Notes under the pieces: model-generated
Databases searched by the model: none
What the model saw: only the letters and a program-made list of their open reading frames with translations
What the model was told of the DNA's origin: nothing
In this document: in pieces, positions 10,075-18,991 of the stretch
How positions within the stretch are numbered: the stretch's first letter is position 1
How the letters are laid out: every line of letters starts with the position of its first letter
Position numbers and translations under genes: made by a program
Assembly (NCBI GenBank): GCA_946187345.1
Contig: CAMHQD010000006.1
Location: 17,544-81,543 of the forward strand
Direction of reading: 5' to 3'
Source of the DNA: an uncultured Porphyromonadaceae bacterium
Lineage (GTDB): Bacteria > Bacteroidota > Bacteroidia > Bacteroidales > Muribaculaceae
DNA: 64,000 nucleotides

Positions 10075-11262
10075 ATAAATTGATAATAACGCCTGATAGT
10101 GCCTCTCGGGGGAGAAACGCTCGGCGGCCGCGGCGGCGATTGCCGCCGTGTCCCAACGGTGCAGCCGCGCCATGCGTGCCGCGTCAATCAGCGCGGCCGC
10201 ATTGCCGCTCTCAAAGGTGAGCCCGTTGTTGTCGTCTATTAACTCGGGAATGCCGCCGATGTTGGCGCCCACCACAGGAGTGCCGGCGTATAGCGACTCA
10301 ATTACTCCCATCGGGTTGTTATCATAGCATTCACTTGGCATGATTGAGAATTTCGCTTTGGACAAGACTTCTGTCACGCCGGCGGCGTCAAGATGTCCAA
10401 GGAATTGTACGTTTGGAAGTTTGCCGTATTTCTCGCGCATCTTGTCCTCCAAAGGCCCCCCTCCGGCCAACTTGACCGTCAGTGACGGCTCGTCGGCCAA
10501 CGCGCGAAGCATCGTTTCCACGCCCTTCTCGTGTGACAGCCGCCCCACATAGCAACAGTAGTCCTCGCGTGGCGCGGCGGCTGCTCGGCTCAACGCCGCG
10601 CGCTTGGCATCGTCCACGCTATTATTCACCACATGCAGTTTATCGGGAGTGAAGCCGCCCTCAATCATCGTCTGCCGCATGAACTCGCTCGGGCAGACAA
10701 ACGCGTCCACCCATCGCTCAAGTTCCTCGCGCGGCCATGCCGTCGCTTCGACCCACGCCAGCGCGCTTGCCGCTAATGACCCCTTCATGCAGCGCGTTGC
10801 TATCACATTGCGTGTGGCGCCACTTAGGCAGCGGCGGCACGGCTTGCCGCCGGCAAGCATCGAGTAGGACGGGCACACCAATTTGTAGTCGTGCAACGTC
10901 CACACCACGCGGCAGCCGCGTTCATGGGCTATCCGTGCCACCACCGGCGACAGGTAACTGTGGATATTGTGCAAGTGCACCACATCCGGCCGGAAGTCGT
11001 CAAGCAGCCGGGTGAAACACTCCCCCACCGAGTCGCGTCCCAGCATACGCCTCACGCCGCCTAACTTGCCTGACAGCCCGCCGTCAAAGGCCACCTGCGG
11101 AGCAAAGTAACGCCGCCACGGCGTGTCCACATTCTCCGGATAGTCCATGGCAAACACAGCCACGTCGTGGCCGTGGGCACTAAGCAGCCGCTCTGTGGCC
11201 ATGGTCACCACGCAGTCGCCCCCACGGGGATAATAGAATTTGTTAACCAGCAGAACTCTCAT
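10066..11262 (-). CDS. Glycosyltransferase family 4
   Basis: start MRVLLVNKFYYPRGGDCVV at 11262; 'YVGRLSHEKGVETMLRAL', 'PSECYDNNPMGVIESLYAGTPVVGANIGGIPELI'. Confidence 0.92.
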   Translation of the reverse strand: MRVLLVNKFYYPRGGDCVVTMATERLLSAHGHDVAVFAMDYPENVDTPWRRYFAPQVAFDGGLSGKLGGVRRMLGRDSVGECFTRLLDDFRPDVVHLHNIHSYLSPVVARIAHERGCRVVWTLHDYKLVCPSYSMLAGGKPCRRCLSGATRNVIATRCMKGSLAASALAWVEATAWPREELERWVDAFVCPSEFMRQTMIEGGFTPDKLHVVNNSVDDAKRAALSRAAAAPREDYCCYVGRLSHEKGVETMLRALADEPSLTVKLAGGGPLEDKMREKYGKLPNVQFLGHLDAAGVTEVLSKAKFSIMPSECYDNNPMGVIESLYAGTPVVGANIGGIPELIDDNNGLTFESGNAAALIDAARMARLHRWDTAAIAAAAAERFSPERHYQALLSIYRG

Positions 11263-11273
11263 AACAATCGTCG

Positions 11274-12704
11274 TTAGTGGTGGTGGTGAAAGACAGCGCG
11301 CAGGTGGTCGAGGGCGTAGGCGAAGTAGGACGGGCGCAGCCATCGTGTGAAGGCCGCCAACGCTACGCCATAGGCTGCCAATCCTGTGAGGATTGCCACC
11401 CACGACGCGGCGGGCAACGCCAGCGTTGCAGCGGCAAACGCCGTGCCGCCCACCACGGCGAGCATCGCAACGTTATAAAGGTAGGTTTTGAGGAATGTCG
11501 AGGCTTTAATGCCCGTGATGCGAGACGCGAATAGAGAATAGAGGACGAACGTGACGCAAGACAAGCCGATTGCGGCCAAAATCATCGCCTCGATGCCTAA
11601 CGGGTAGAGCAAGAACGCGCTCACCACAATCAACGCTTTCTCAATCAACAGCACATTGCGGATAACGGCGGTGCGGTCGAACACCTTGAATATCACCATC
11701 ATGAAGTTACACACCGGATAGACAAGCGCCCAACAGAGCAGCAGCCTGAAATAAGGTATCGTCGGCAGCCACTTCTCTGGAAAGACAAAGTCAATCAACG
11801 GGAAACTCAGTGCCAACAACAACGCGCAAAAAGCGCAGTTGATAAACGTTACCACACCGAACATGTCTTTTATGGCATCGCGTTTCTCCTCTTTAGTGGC
11901 CTTCTGCGCTATAAGTACGTAGGCCGTCGTGCTAATGGCGCTCTCGAGCGAGTTGGTGGGCGTCTGCTGCAGTTTCTGCGCCTGGCCCATATAGCCGGCA
12001 TGGGTGGCGGTGATATATTTGCCGATGACAAACGCGAAGATGTTCTGTGCCGTCTGCGTCATGATGGTAGATGCCAACAGATTGACACCGAACTTCCACA
12101 ACTGCTTGAACCGTGCCGTGTCAAACTCCCATCGTAGCGCCCAGCGCGATGTCAACACCAGCAATAGCCAGTAAGAAAACGAAAAGCCCACTTGCAACTC
12201 CACCAGCGCCCAATATTTCATGCCGTTCAACGCCATTATTATAGCAATGGTCAGCGCGATGCTGATTGACGCGATATTTATTGCCGCCAGTTTCTTGAAT
12301 TGCAGGTGGCACCGCAGTTTGGTCATCTGTGAGATGGTCATTGAACTGAAGAATGCCCCCACGCCCAGGGCGCACATCACCGGCTGCAATTCCGGCCGGT
12401 TAAAATATGTGGCCACCCACGGCGAGATGGCGGCGTAGGTAATGCACAATGCCGCGCCCACCGCGATGTTGAAAAAGAAGACAGTGTTGAAGTCACGGTC
12501 GCCCGGCTTGCCCATCGTCAGCAGCCCGTCGCTCAGTCCGCAGTCTACCAGCACAAATATCAGCGAGGTGAACACGCCCACCATCGCCACCAACCCGAAG
12601 TCCTCCGGCATGAGCAGATAACTCAGTGCGATATTGCCGCCCAACGACACAAAATTCGAGCCGAAGCGCTCAATCAGTGACCATATAAAATATATCAACC
12701 TCAT
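11274..12704 (-). CDS. Polysaccharide flippase / lipopolysaccharide biosynthesis protein (Wzx/MOP-type)
   Basis: 476 aa, about 12 TM; 'FGSNFVSLGGNIALSYLLMPEDFGLVAMVGVF'. Confidence 0.85.
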   Translation of the reverse strand: MRLIYFIWSLIERFGSNFVSLGGNIALSYLLMPEDFGLVAMVGVFTSLIFVLVDCGLSDGLLTMGKPGDRDFNTVFFFNIAVGAALCITYAAISPWVATYFNRPELQPVMCALGVGAFFSSMTISQMTKLRCHLQFKKLAAINIASISIALTIAIIMALNGMKYWALVELQVGFSFSYWLLLVLTSRWALRWEFDTARFKQLWKFGVNLLASTIMTQTAQNIFAFVIGKYITATHAGYMGQAQKLQQTPTNSLESAISTTAYVLIAQKATKEEKRDAIKDMFGVVTFINCAFCALLLALSFPLIDFVFPEKWLPTIPYFRLLLCWALVYPVCNFMMVIFKVFDRTAVIRNVLLIEKALIVVSAFLLYPLGIEAMILAAIGLSCVTFVLYSLFASRITGIKASTFLKTYLYNVAMLAVVGGTAFAAATLALPAASWVAILTGLAAYGVALAAFTRWLRPSYFAYALDHLRAVFHHHH

Positions 12705-13612
12705 GGCGTGGCAACGTGCATTAAGACCGTGATAGAGTTCGCGAGATGGCGAGAAAATCGTTCGGCTCCATCGCTATTGAGATGGGAGGCGTCATGATAA
12801 AGAACCTCGTCAAAGTGGACGTCGGTGTAGTCGAGCAAAGGCAGTGAGTGCCGGCTACAGTAGTCGCTCATCCATTTATTGAACTGCGGGCACACCTCGT
12901 AGTTCGGCGAGATAACGATCACAGGTAGTATGCCTCTGTCGCGGCAGAGCGCGACAACTCTGTCCAGACAGCGCAACTGGAGGCTATCGACGGCAAATGT
13001 GTCAAAAGCGCGGCTCTCCAGTGGGCCATCTGCGGAGCCTGCGAGCGCGTCAAAGCCGTGGTCATCGGTCGTGGCACCGCTCAAGAACGCCTTGCTCACC
13101 CATGTGATGTCGCCGTTGTGGCGGTAGAGGTTGCTGCGCAACTTGAGACGCTTCATGCAATCGCCGGCAATCTCGTCATAGTAGCGCGTCACTGCCGGCA
13201 CCAGACTGTAATAGGCCTGAATATCGTCAATGGCATTGTTCTTGACCCACTCGTCATCAAGTTGAGCATTGCTCACGTCAAGGATGACGACGCGGGGCGT
13301 GTGGCGCTCAACCATCGCCTCGAGAGCCACCATCGAGTAGTTCATGCCGTGACCGTCGCAGCCGGAGTTGTAGCATGTCTCGCAGCCAGGCAATGAGGCA
13401 AGCAGTGACGGGTCGTAGTGATGTCTGGCGCGTGATGAACCGAGCACCACAACATCGGCAACAGCCGTCACGAGCGCGTCATGCTGGTCGGCGTTCAATG
13501 TACCCGCCGGCGGCATCGTCAGCACAGCACAGTCCATTGCTCTCCCCACCACAACGTCAATCACAGCCAATGACGCTATCACAATCAATAAATCTACCGC
13601 AAGCCGCTTCAT
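12701..13612 (-). CDS. SGNH-like membrane-anchored protein paired with MBOAT
   Basis: 'VVLGSSRARHHYDPSLLASLPGCETCYNSGCDGHG' and 'YHDASHLNSDGAERFSRHL' (GSSR and D-x-x-H blocks); same organisation as the 26701 CDS. Confidence 0.65.
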   Translation of the reverse strand: MKRLAVDLLIVIASLAVIDVVVGRAMDCAVLTMPPAGTLNADQHDALVTAVADVVVLGSSRARHHYDPSLLASLPGCETCYNSGCDGHGMNYSMVALEAMVERHTPRVVILDVSNAQLDDEWVKNNAIDDIQAYYSLVPAVTRYYDEIAGDCMKRLKLRSNLYRHNGDITWVSKAFLSGATTDDHGFDALAGSADGPLESRAFDTFAVDSLQLRCLDRVVALCRDRGILPVIVISPNYEVCPQFNKWMSDYCSRHSLPLLDYTDVHFDEVLYHDASHLNSDGAERFSRHLANSITVLMHVATP

Positions 13613-13619
13613 AATGACA

Positions 13620-15080
13620 TCAGAATTGGAAGTAAATGAATGTCGCGCCCTCGAGTACGCCTGTGAAAACAATGAAGGCAACCAATAGTGTCACTGTCGT
13701 CAACCGGATGACGCGAGAGCGGTTGTGCAGCAAATGCACTCCCTTGTTCATCTCGTCATTATATTCCTTGCCGGCCAAAATCAAAATCGATAGCAAGCCC
13801 AAACTGAAAATCGGCGTTGTCCCTTGGGTGTAAAGCGGACCCCACTCGCTTATCATCTTGCCAGTCATCAACGCGAAGTCTCCGATACTATTGGAGCGGA
13901 ACAATAGCGCCCCCCAACAGCACAACACAAATGTGAGCAGTCGACGCAACCACGCGTACCATTGTGCCTGACGCAGCCCGTGACGTTTCTCCCACTTCTT
14001 GCGTGGACGGTCCAATGCGGTAGTGACGCATAGCAACACACCGTGATAGATGCCAAACAAGGCATACGTCCAGTTTGGGCCGTGCCACATGCCGATGAGC
14101 AGCAGGTTAATCATCGTGGCCAGATACAGACCGGTCATACCCAACGAACGGAATTTGATGTTCAGTGGCATAAACACATAGTCGGTGAGCCAGGTGGTGA
14201 GTGTTATGTGCCACCGCTGCCAGTATTCGGCTATATTGCGGGCGAAGAAAGGCCGCTTGAAGTTCTCGGCAACACGTAGGCCTAACATTTGTGCCGTGCC
14301 GATTGCCATATCGCTGTAACCGGCAAAATCGGCATACATCTGAATGAGATACAACACGGCCGCCAATGTGATAGAGGCGCCGTTGTGGTGCTCAGGATTG
14401 TTGATGACAGCATCGGTGTAGGGCATCAGACGGTCGGCGATACACACTTTGGCAAACCAGCCCCACAGCACCCGTTTCGCGCCATCGGCAATGGCGGTGG
14501 CATCGGCTCGCCGCGGCTGTTTCAACTGCGGCAGGAATTGCCCGGGCCGATCAATCGGCCCCGACATAATCGTCGGGAAAAACGCCACATACAGGGCAAA
14601 CTCGTCGAGACGCCGCGTGGCGGCAAGTGTCTCGCGGTTCACCTCAATTACGTAACTGATAAGTTTGAACGTGAAAAAACTGATGCCCACCGGCACCACG
14701 ATGGCAAAGGTGGCGCCGGACGTGTCCAGACCGAATTGCGAGAACAACTCGGCAAACTGGCGGACACAAAACCCGAGGTACTTGAAGTAGAATAACACAC
14801 CCACTCCCAGCACAACGCCTGCCGCTGTCAGCCAAGAGGCTCGCCGCGCCGCACCGGCCTTATTGGCTCTGTCTATCCCTATGCCTAACGCGTAGTAGAC
14901 AACTGTGGTAACAGCCAATAGAGGCAACGTCCGCCAGTCGGCGTAGCCGTAGAACACATACGAGGCCAGTAGTAGCCACACGTTTTGATACCGCGCCCGA
15001 TTATGCATCAGCGCGGTATACATCGGCACTGCGATCAGTGCCATAAAAATCCAGAATGTTAGCGAGTTAATCAGCATCAA
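13620..15080 (-). CDS. MBOAT family O-acyltransferase (AlgI-like)
   Basis: 'PVGISFFTFKLISYVIEV', 'SGPIDRPGQFLPQL', 'AEYWQRWHITLTTWLTDYVFMPL', 'IGMWHGPNWTYALFGIYHG'. Confidence 0.92.
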   Translation of the reverse strand: MMLINSLTFWIFMALIAVPMYTALMHNRARYQNVWLLLASYVFYGYADWRTLPLLAVTTVVYYALGIGIDRANKAGAARRASWLTAAGVVLGVGVLFYFKYLGFCVRQFAELFSQFGLDTSGATFAIVVPVGISFFTFKLISYVIEVNRETLAATRRLDEFALYVAFFPTIMSGPIDRPGQFLPQLKQPRRADATAIADGAKRVLWGWFAKVCIADRLMPYTDAVINNPEHHNGASITLAAVLYLIQMYADFAGYSDMAIGTAQMLGLRVAENFKRPFFARNIAEYWQRWHITLTTWLTDYVFMPLNIKFRSLGMTGLYLATMINLLLIGMWHGPNWTYALFGIYHGVLLCVTTALDRPRKKWEKRHGLRQAQWYAWLRRLLTFVLCCWGALLFRSNSIGDFALMTGKMISEWGPLYTQGTTPIFSLGLLSILILAGKEYNDEMNKGVHLLHNRSRVIRLTTVTLLVAFIVFTGVLEGATFIYFQF

Positions 15081-15106
15081 CTACGCTTGTTGACAGCACA
15101 AAAGGC

Positions 15107-15346
15107 TCACAGTTTAGCCGCGATGCTATCTACCATCTGACCGACGTTCTTCCAGGTAATAATCTCCTTGGAGGAAAACTTGATACCGAAACCTTTTTCG
15201 ATAGCAACTATTAGTTGAATATGACTCAATGAGTCCCACTCATCGATGTCATCGGCACTGGTGGCCTCGTCAAGGGTCACCTCGTCAAGGTCAAGCACAT
15301 CACAGAATATGTCGTTCAGTTTCTCAAAGATTGCACTCCGTTCCAT
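15107..15346 (-). CDS. Acyl carrier protein
   Basis: 80 aa from MERSAIFEKL; phosphopantetheine motif 'EWDSLSHIQL'. Confidence 0.88.
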   Translation of the reverse strand: MERSAIFEKLNDIFCDVLDLDEVTLDEATSADDIDEWDSLSHIQLIVAIEKGFGIKFSSKEIITWKNVGQMVDSIAAKL

Positions 15347-15410
15347 TAGATTTCTATGTTTTTTTAATAATCCTACAAAAGTACTCTTTTTTTCTTGTTC
15401 CCACAAATGC

Positions 15411-15809
15411 TTACTCACTTTTGGCCACCAATTCGATAAATCCAGCAGCCCCGTTCCATAGGTAACAAATCAGCCGGCCGCCCATCGCCGGCGCGGCAAC
15501 CGGCCGGAATAACGGGGTCCAGTCTTGCTCCACCATGCGAGCCACCTCGCCGTGGATGTCCTCAACGTCGTAGCACACGTGATAAGGCGACACGCCGCGC
15601 TTGGCGAGCAACTTTTGCATTGTACGATTGTCATCGTAGGGTTGCACCAGTTCAATACTCACTTCTCCGCATTTGGAGAGGAAACAAATGAAGGTGCGCT
15701 GCGTGTCGTCGCGCACCGTCTCGCCGGCTGTGTATCCCATCATCTCAAATGCCGACGCTGTGTTGGCGATATTATCGGTCAAGTAGCCTATGTGATTAAG
15801 TGTTCTCAT
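15411..15809 (-). CDS. VOC (glyoxalase/epimerase-like) family protein
   Basis: 'LNHIGYLTDNIANTASAFEMMGY' ... 'PYHVCYDVEDIHGEV'; overlaps the upstream FkbH CDS. Confidence 0.75.
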   Translation of the reverse strand: MRTLNHIGYLTDNIANTASAFEMMGYTAGETVRDDTQRTFICFLSKCGEVSIELVQPYDDNRTMQKLLAKRGVSPYHVCYDVEDIHGEVARMVEQDWTPLFRPVAAPAMGGRLICYLWNGAAGFIELVAKSE

Positions 15810-17547
15810 ATGCGGTAATTGCGGCGATATGACAATGCCGCGGTTGGTAATTTGTTACGTCAAGAATATATTTGCCATCTTCGCCCTCAACGGCATCAAA
15901 GCCCAGCGATGGGTAGTGCTCCCGCACCATAGCGTTTTTTGCGGTGGGCAAATACTCTCCAATGATGCGCTTGTAGCCTCCCATACGCGCCCGTTCCACC
16001 ATCGTGTTGAGTGTGAAGTTCTCCATACCGCGCTTGAGCACACGGCAACTCATGAACCACGTGTCAACAAAAAGAGTCTCACTATCTAACGCGCGCATGA
16101 TAACGACGGCGATTAGTCCGTTGTCGCCAAATTTGTCTTTGAGCGTGAATGCCAAGTCAATAATATTGTTGTCGGCGGCAAAACTTGTAATGTCGGCCTC
16201 GCTATAACGTACGGTGCGCAGATTGAACTGGTTGCTGCGCTGCGATAACTGAGCCACACGTGGCGTGTTGAAGGCAGTGAACCCACTCACGACCGACTCC
16301 ATTGTCAATGACTTCAGAAAGTCATCCTCGTTGGTGAAGGTGCGAGAGAGAGACACGCGCTCGGCCTCCACTTGATATTGTTTGGTGCGATCTTTGTCGG
16401 CGGTACTATATGACGCCGTCTCAAAGAGGTTGAGAGAATAAAGATACTCAAGATAGAGTGCGGGGTCGTCCGGCAACTCCGGCACTGTGATGCCGGGAAT
16501 GTTCTCTCGCACAATCGAACGCTCAAACGGATTGTCGTCGAGAAATACCATCGAGTCAAACGAGATGTTGAGTATTGATTGGATAGTGCGGATATTATCC
16601 ACTTTGGTTTCCCAATTGGCCTGAAACACGGCGATGTCTTCAAGCCGTAGCACCATCTCCGGATGCCGTTCAAATGGCTCGCGGGCAACTGCATCGTCGT
16701 TCTTCGACGCCACACAAATGATGATGCCGCGCTGGCGCAACTTCTTGACCCATTGTTGAAACTCGGTGAATGCCTTGCCGATGCCCAAACCATGTCCCAG
16801 TTGAATGCCTTCCAAACCGTCGTCACCAATCACACCGCCCCACATAGTGTTATCCAAGTCAAGAATGAGGCATTTCTTGAATGAGCCTGTGCAGGCCGCG
16901 ATGGCGTCAACTGTGCGTGAGGCGATTGCCGGCAACGAGTCAATCGAGAGTACCATTTCGGTACTCATATACACGTTGGGAGAGAACATTCGCTCACGCC
17001 CGATAGCAGACTGCAATGAAGCCAAATCTACCACCACAAGTTCGGGGTGACGTTGTGATAACAACATCAACTCATAATTAAGTTTGCGAGTCTGAAACAA
17101 AAACGAAGACTCTACGTGTGAAGCGTAGTTGCCGAATACCGCGTCATCAATCTCCGGATAATTATAGCACAATAACTTTCGGCCTTGCATGGATGGTTGA
17201 GACAAGATGTCTTGAATAAGCCCGACTCGTTCTTCAGCCAAGCGTTTTTGACCTTCGACATCCATGAGCGCGTGGTGCTCGAGCAACTTGTGAGTTGATT
17301 GGAAGAGAATGACAAACTGCGGATTGTGCTCAAACAATTCGCTGGACGGAGTGAGCAATTGCAACTCCACTTGATTGTATTCAGCCTCAAACAAATCAAC
17401 AGACAAGTTTCTCAAGCGCGCCTCGCCCCTTAAGGCAAGAGCCAAAAACTGTGTTGCGGTATCCCCAACAAGCGCGCAGCGAATTGACTTGACAGAGTCG
17501 GGAAGGCTCTCTTTGGCTGACCGTTTTAGTTCTTTAAATGTATGCAT
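15796..17547 (-). CDS. FkbH-like protein (HAD-IIIC phosphatase domain)
   Basis: 'CLILDLDNTMWGGVIGDDGLEGIQLG' ... 'IICVASKNDDAVAREPFERHPEMVL' ... 'MVFLDDNPFERSIVRE'; C-terminal GNAT-like region. Confidence 0.9.
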   Translation of the reverse strand: MHTFKELKRSAKESLPDSVKSIRCALVGDTATQFLALALRGEARLRNLSVDLFEAEYNQVELQLLTPSSELFEHNPQFVILFQSTHKLLEHHALMDVEGQKRLAEERVGLIQDILSQPSMQGRKLLCYNYPEIDDAVFGNYASHVESSFLFQTRKLNYELMLLSQRHPELVVVDLASLQSAIGRERMFSPNVYMSTEMVLSIDSLPAIASRTVDAIAACTGSFKKCLILDLDNTMWGGVIGDDGLEGIQLGHGLGIGKAFTEFQQWVKKLRQRGIIICVASKNDDAVAREPFERHPEMVLRLEDIAVFQANWETKVDNIRTIQSILNISFDSMVFLDDNPFERSIVRENIPGITVPELPDDPALYLEYLYSLNLFETASYSTADKDRTKQYQVEAERVSLSRTFTNEDDFLKSLTMESVVSGFTAFNTPRVAQLSQRSNQFNLRTVRYSEADITSFAADNNIIDLAFTLKDKFGDNGLIAVVIMRALDSETLFVDTWFMSCRVLKRGMENFTLNTMVERARMGGYKRIIGEYLPTAKNAMVREHYPSLGFDAVEGEDGKYILDVTNYQPRHCHIAAITAYENT

Positions 17548-17559
17548 TGTTTGTCGTTA

Positions 17560-18834
17560 TTATTGATTTGTGGGTTTGACCCATGACAAGCACAACATCA
17601 GCAACGGGAAAAATGTGAATGAGATATCACGCCATACGTCTCCATATATTAATGTTATGAAGATGTATAGGAGAACATATAGTTGCATGCCAAAGTCTCG
17701 TGATGTGCGTGACGGTAATTGCCGGGTGAACCAACTGGTGAACAATACAATAACCCATAAGCAGCCAACAATCCCCAATTGCAATAGTATATGGGAAATG
17801 TATGGATTGGTGCCTGTGACCAACCAATCGTATGTTTGGGCAAACGGATTATCGTCAAGCACGGTTCCTCCCTTGTAGATACCCACTCCAAAGCCAAATG
17901 CGAGATGATTGGGATTCTCGTCAAATACCATTGGTAAAAAGGCCAATTTTGTAATGCGGGGCACATCATAGTGCATATCATTGTTCTGCTCGGCATATTC
18001 CACTGCCCCTAATTCATAATCCAAGTCTTGACCGGCAAGATATTCCGAGAGGTCACTCTCGCCTGTCGGGTTCTTTACCGTGTCGAAATAGGTTGTTATT
18101 CCAATCAGAGTTGTTGTCGCTGCTATCGGAATAATAAACAACATGCGAGTGAACCACTTGCGATCCATCTTGGCTAAGAGCAAGAAGTAAAACGCAATGA
18201 GAATAAAACTGATTTTTGTCTCATTGAGAAAGGAGGGAATAAGCAGTGCCAACAAATACCAATTGTGAAGCAATCCCGATATGAAATGTTGTTCGCCGAT
18301 GCGCTTGCGCAACAAGTAGAATGAACTGAGGTAAATCGCAAAACTGGCTATGCTTGAGTATCCGTTACCCATTGAGCCGCCAACGCGGTCTCCGGCACCG
18401 TAGCGCGCAAACTGCCACAAGATGCAGATGGCTTGCACTATCAGAAAAATCAGCAACGTCTTGTCAATTGCCCGAATGAACCGCTCTCGCCGGGCCTCGT
18501 TCTGCCAGAAGTAGCGCAGCACGGGCATCACAAACAGCACGCCGAAGAACACTCTCGAGCCGTTAATCCACGTCGTTAGCGACAACCCGTTGGCAACGCA
18601 TGTGCTCCACCACGATATTACGACAAACGAACCGATAATGATATAGTCCCACTTCTCGCGGATTGTCCACAGGGCCAGCAGCAGAATGGTGAAATCGGTA
18701 AAGACGAGGCAAGCGCTGCGGAAAGCCATGTTGAAGCCCAGCAACTCATCGTTGATGAAGCCGTAGCAGCACATCACCCAGAACCACAACAGCAGAATGC
18801 GTTGCACCAGCAGGCTCTTCTCTATCCTCATCAC
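17560..18834 (-). CDS. O-antigen polymerase/ligase-like membrane protein (Wzy-type)
   Basis: 424 aa, about 10-12 TM with a large loop; position in the polysaccharide operon. Confidence 0.65.
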   Translation of the reverse strand: MMRIEKSLLVQRILLLWFWVMCCYGFINDELLGFNMAFRSACLVFTDFTILLLALWTIREKWDYIIIGSFVVISWWSTCVANGLSLTTWINGSRVFFGVLFVMPVLRYFWQNEARRERFIRAIDKTLLIFLIVQAICILWQFARYGAGDRVGGSMGNGYSSIASFAIYLSSFYLLRKRIGEQHFISGLLHNWYLLALLIPSFLNETKISFILIAFYFLLLAKMDRKWFTRMLFIIPIAATTTLIGITTYFDTVKNPTGESDLSEYLAGQDLDYELGAVEYAEQNNDMHYDVPRITKLAFLPMVFDENPNHLAFGFGVGIYKGGTVLDDNPFAQTYDWLVTGTNPYISHILLQLGIVGCLWVIVLFTSWFTRQLPSRTSRDFGMQLYVLLYIFITLIYGDVWRDISFTFFPLLMLCLSWVKPTNQ

Positions 18835-18853
18835 GTGTCAGTCAGTAATTAAT

Positions 18854-18987
18854 GGTTTAGGGGGTGAGAGGCTGAGCGTTTAGCGGTTGAGCCATTTGCT
18901 AACGCAAATGGGAAGAAATGTATTATTACCGAGCGCGTTAGCGCGAGGCTAAACCTCTCAACGCTCAACCTCTCAACCTCTCAATCC
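18854..18987. repeat. Word-repeat palindrome, copy B, same orientation as copy A
   Basis: shares 'GTTGAGCCATTTGCTAA(C)GCAAA..GGGA' and 'TTATTACCGAGCGCG(T)TAGCGCGAGGCT' with copy A; arms of GTTGAG/CTCAAC words. Confidence 0.8.
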
Positions 18988-18991
18988 AAAA

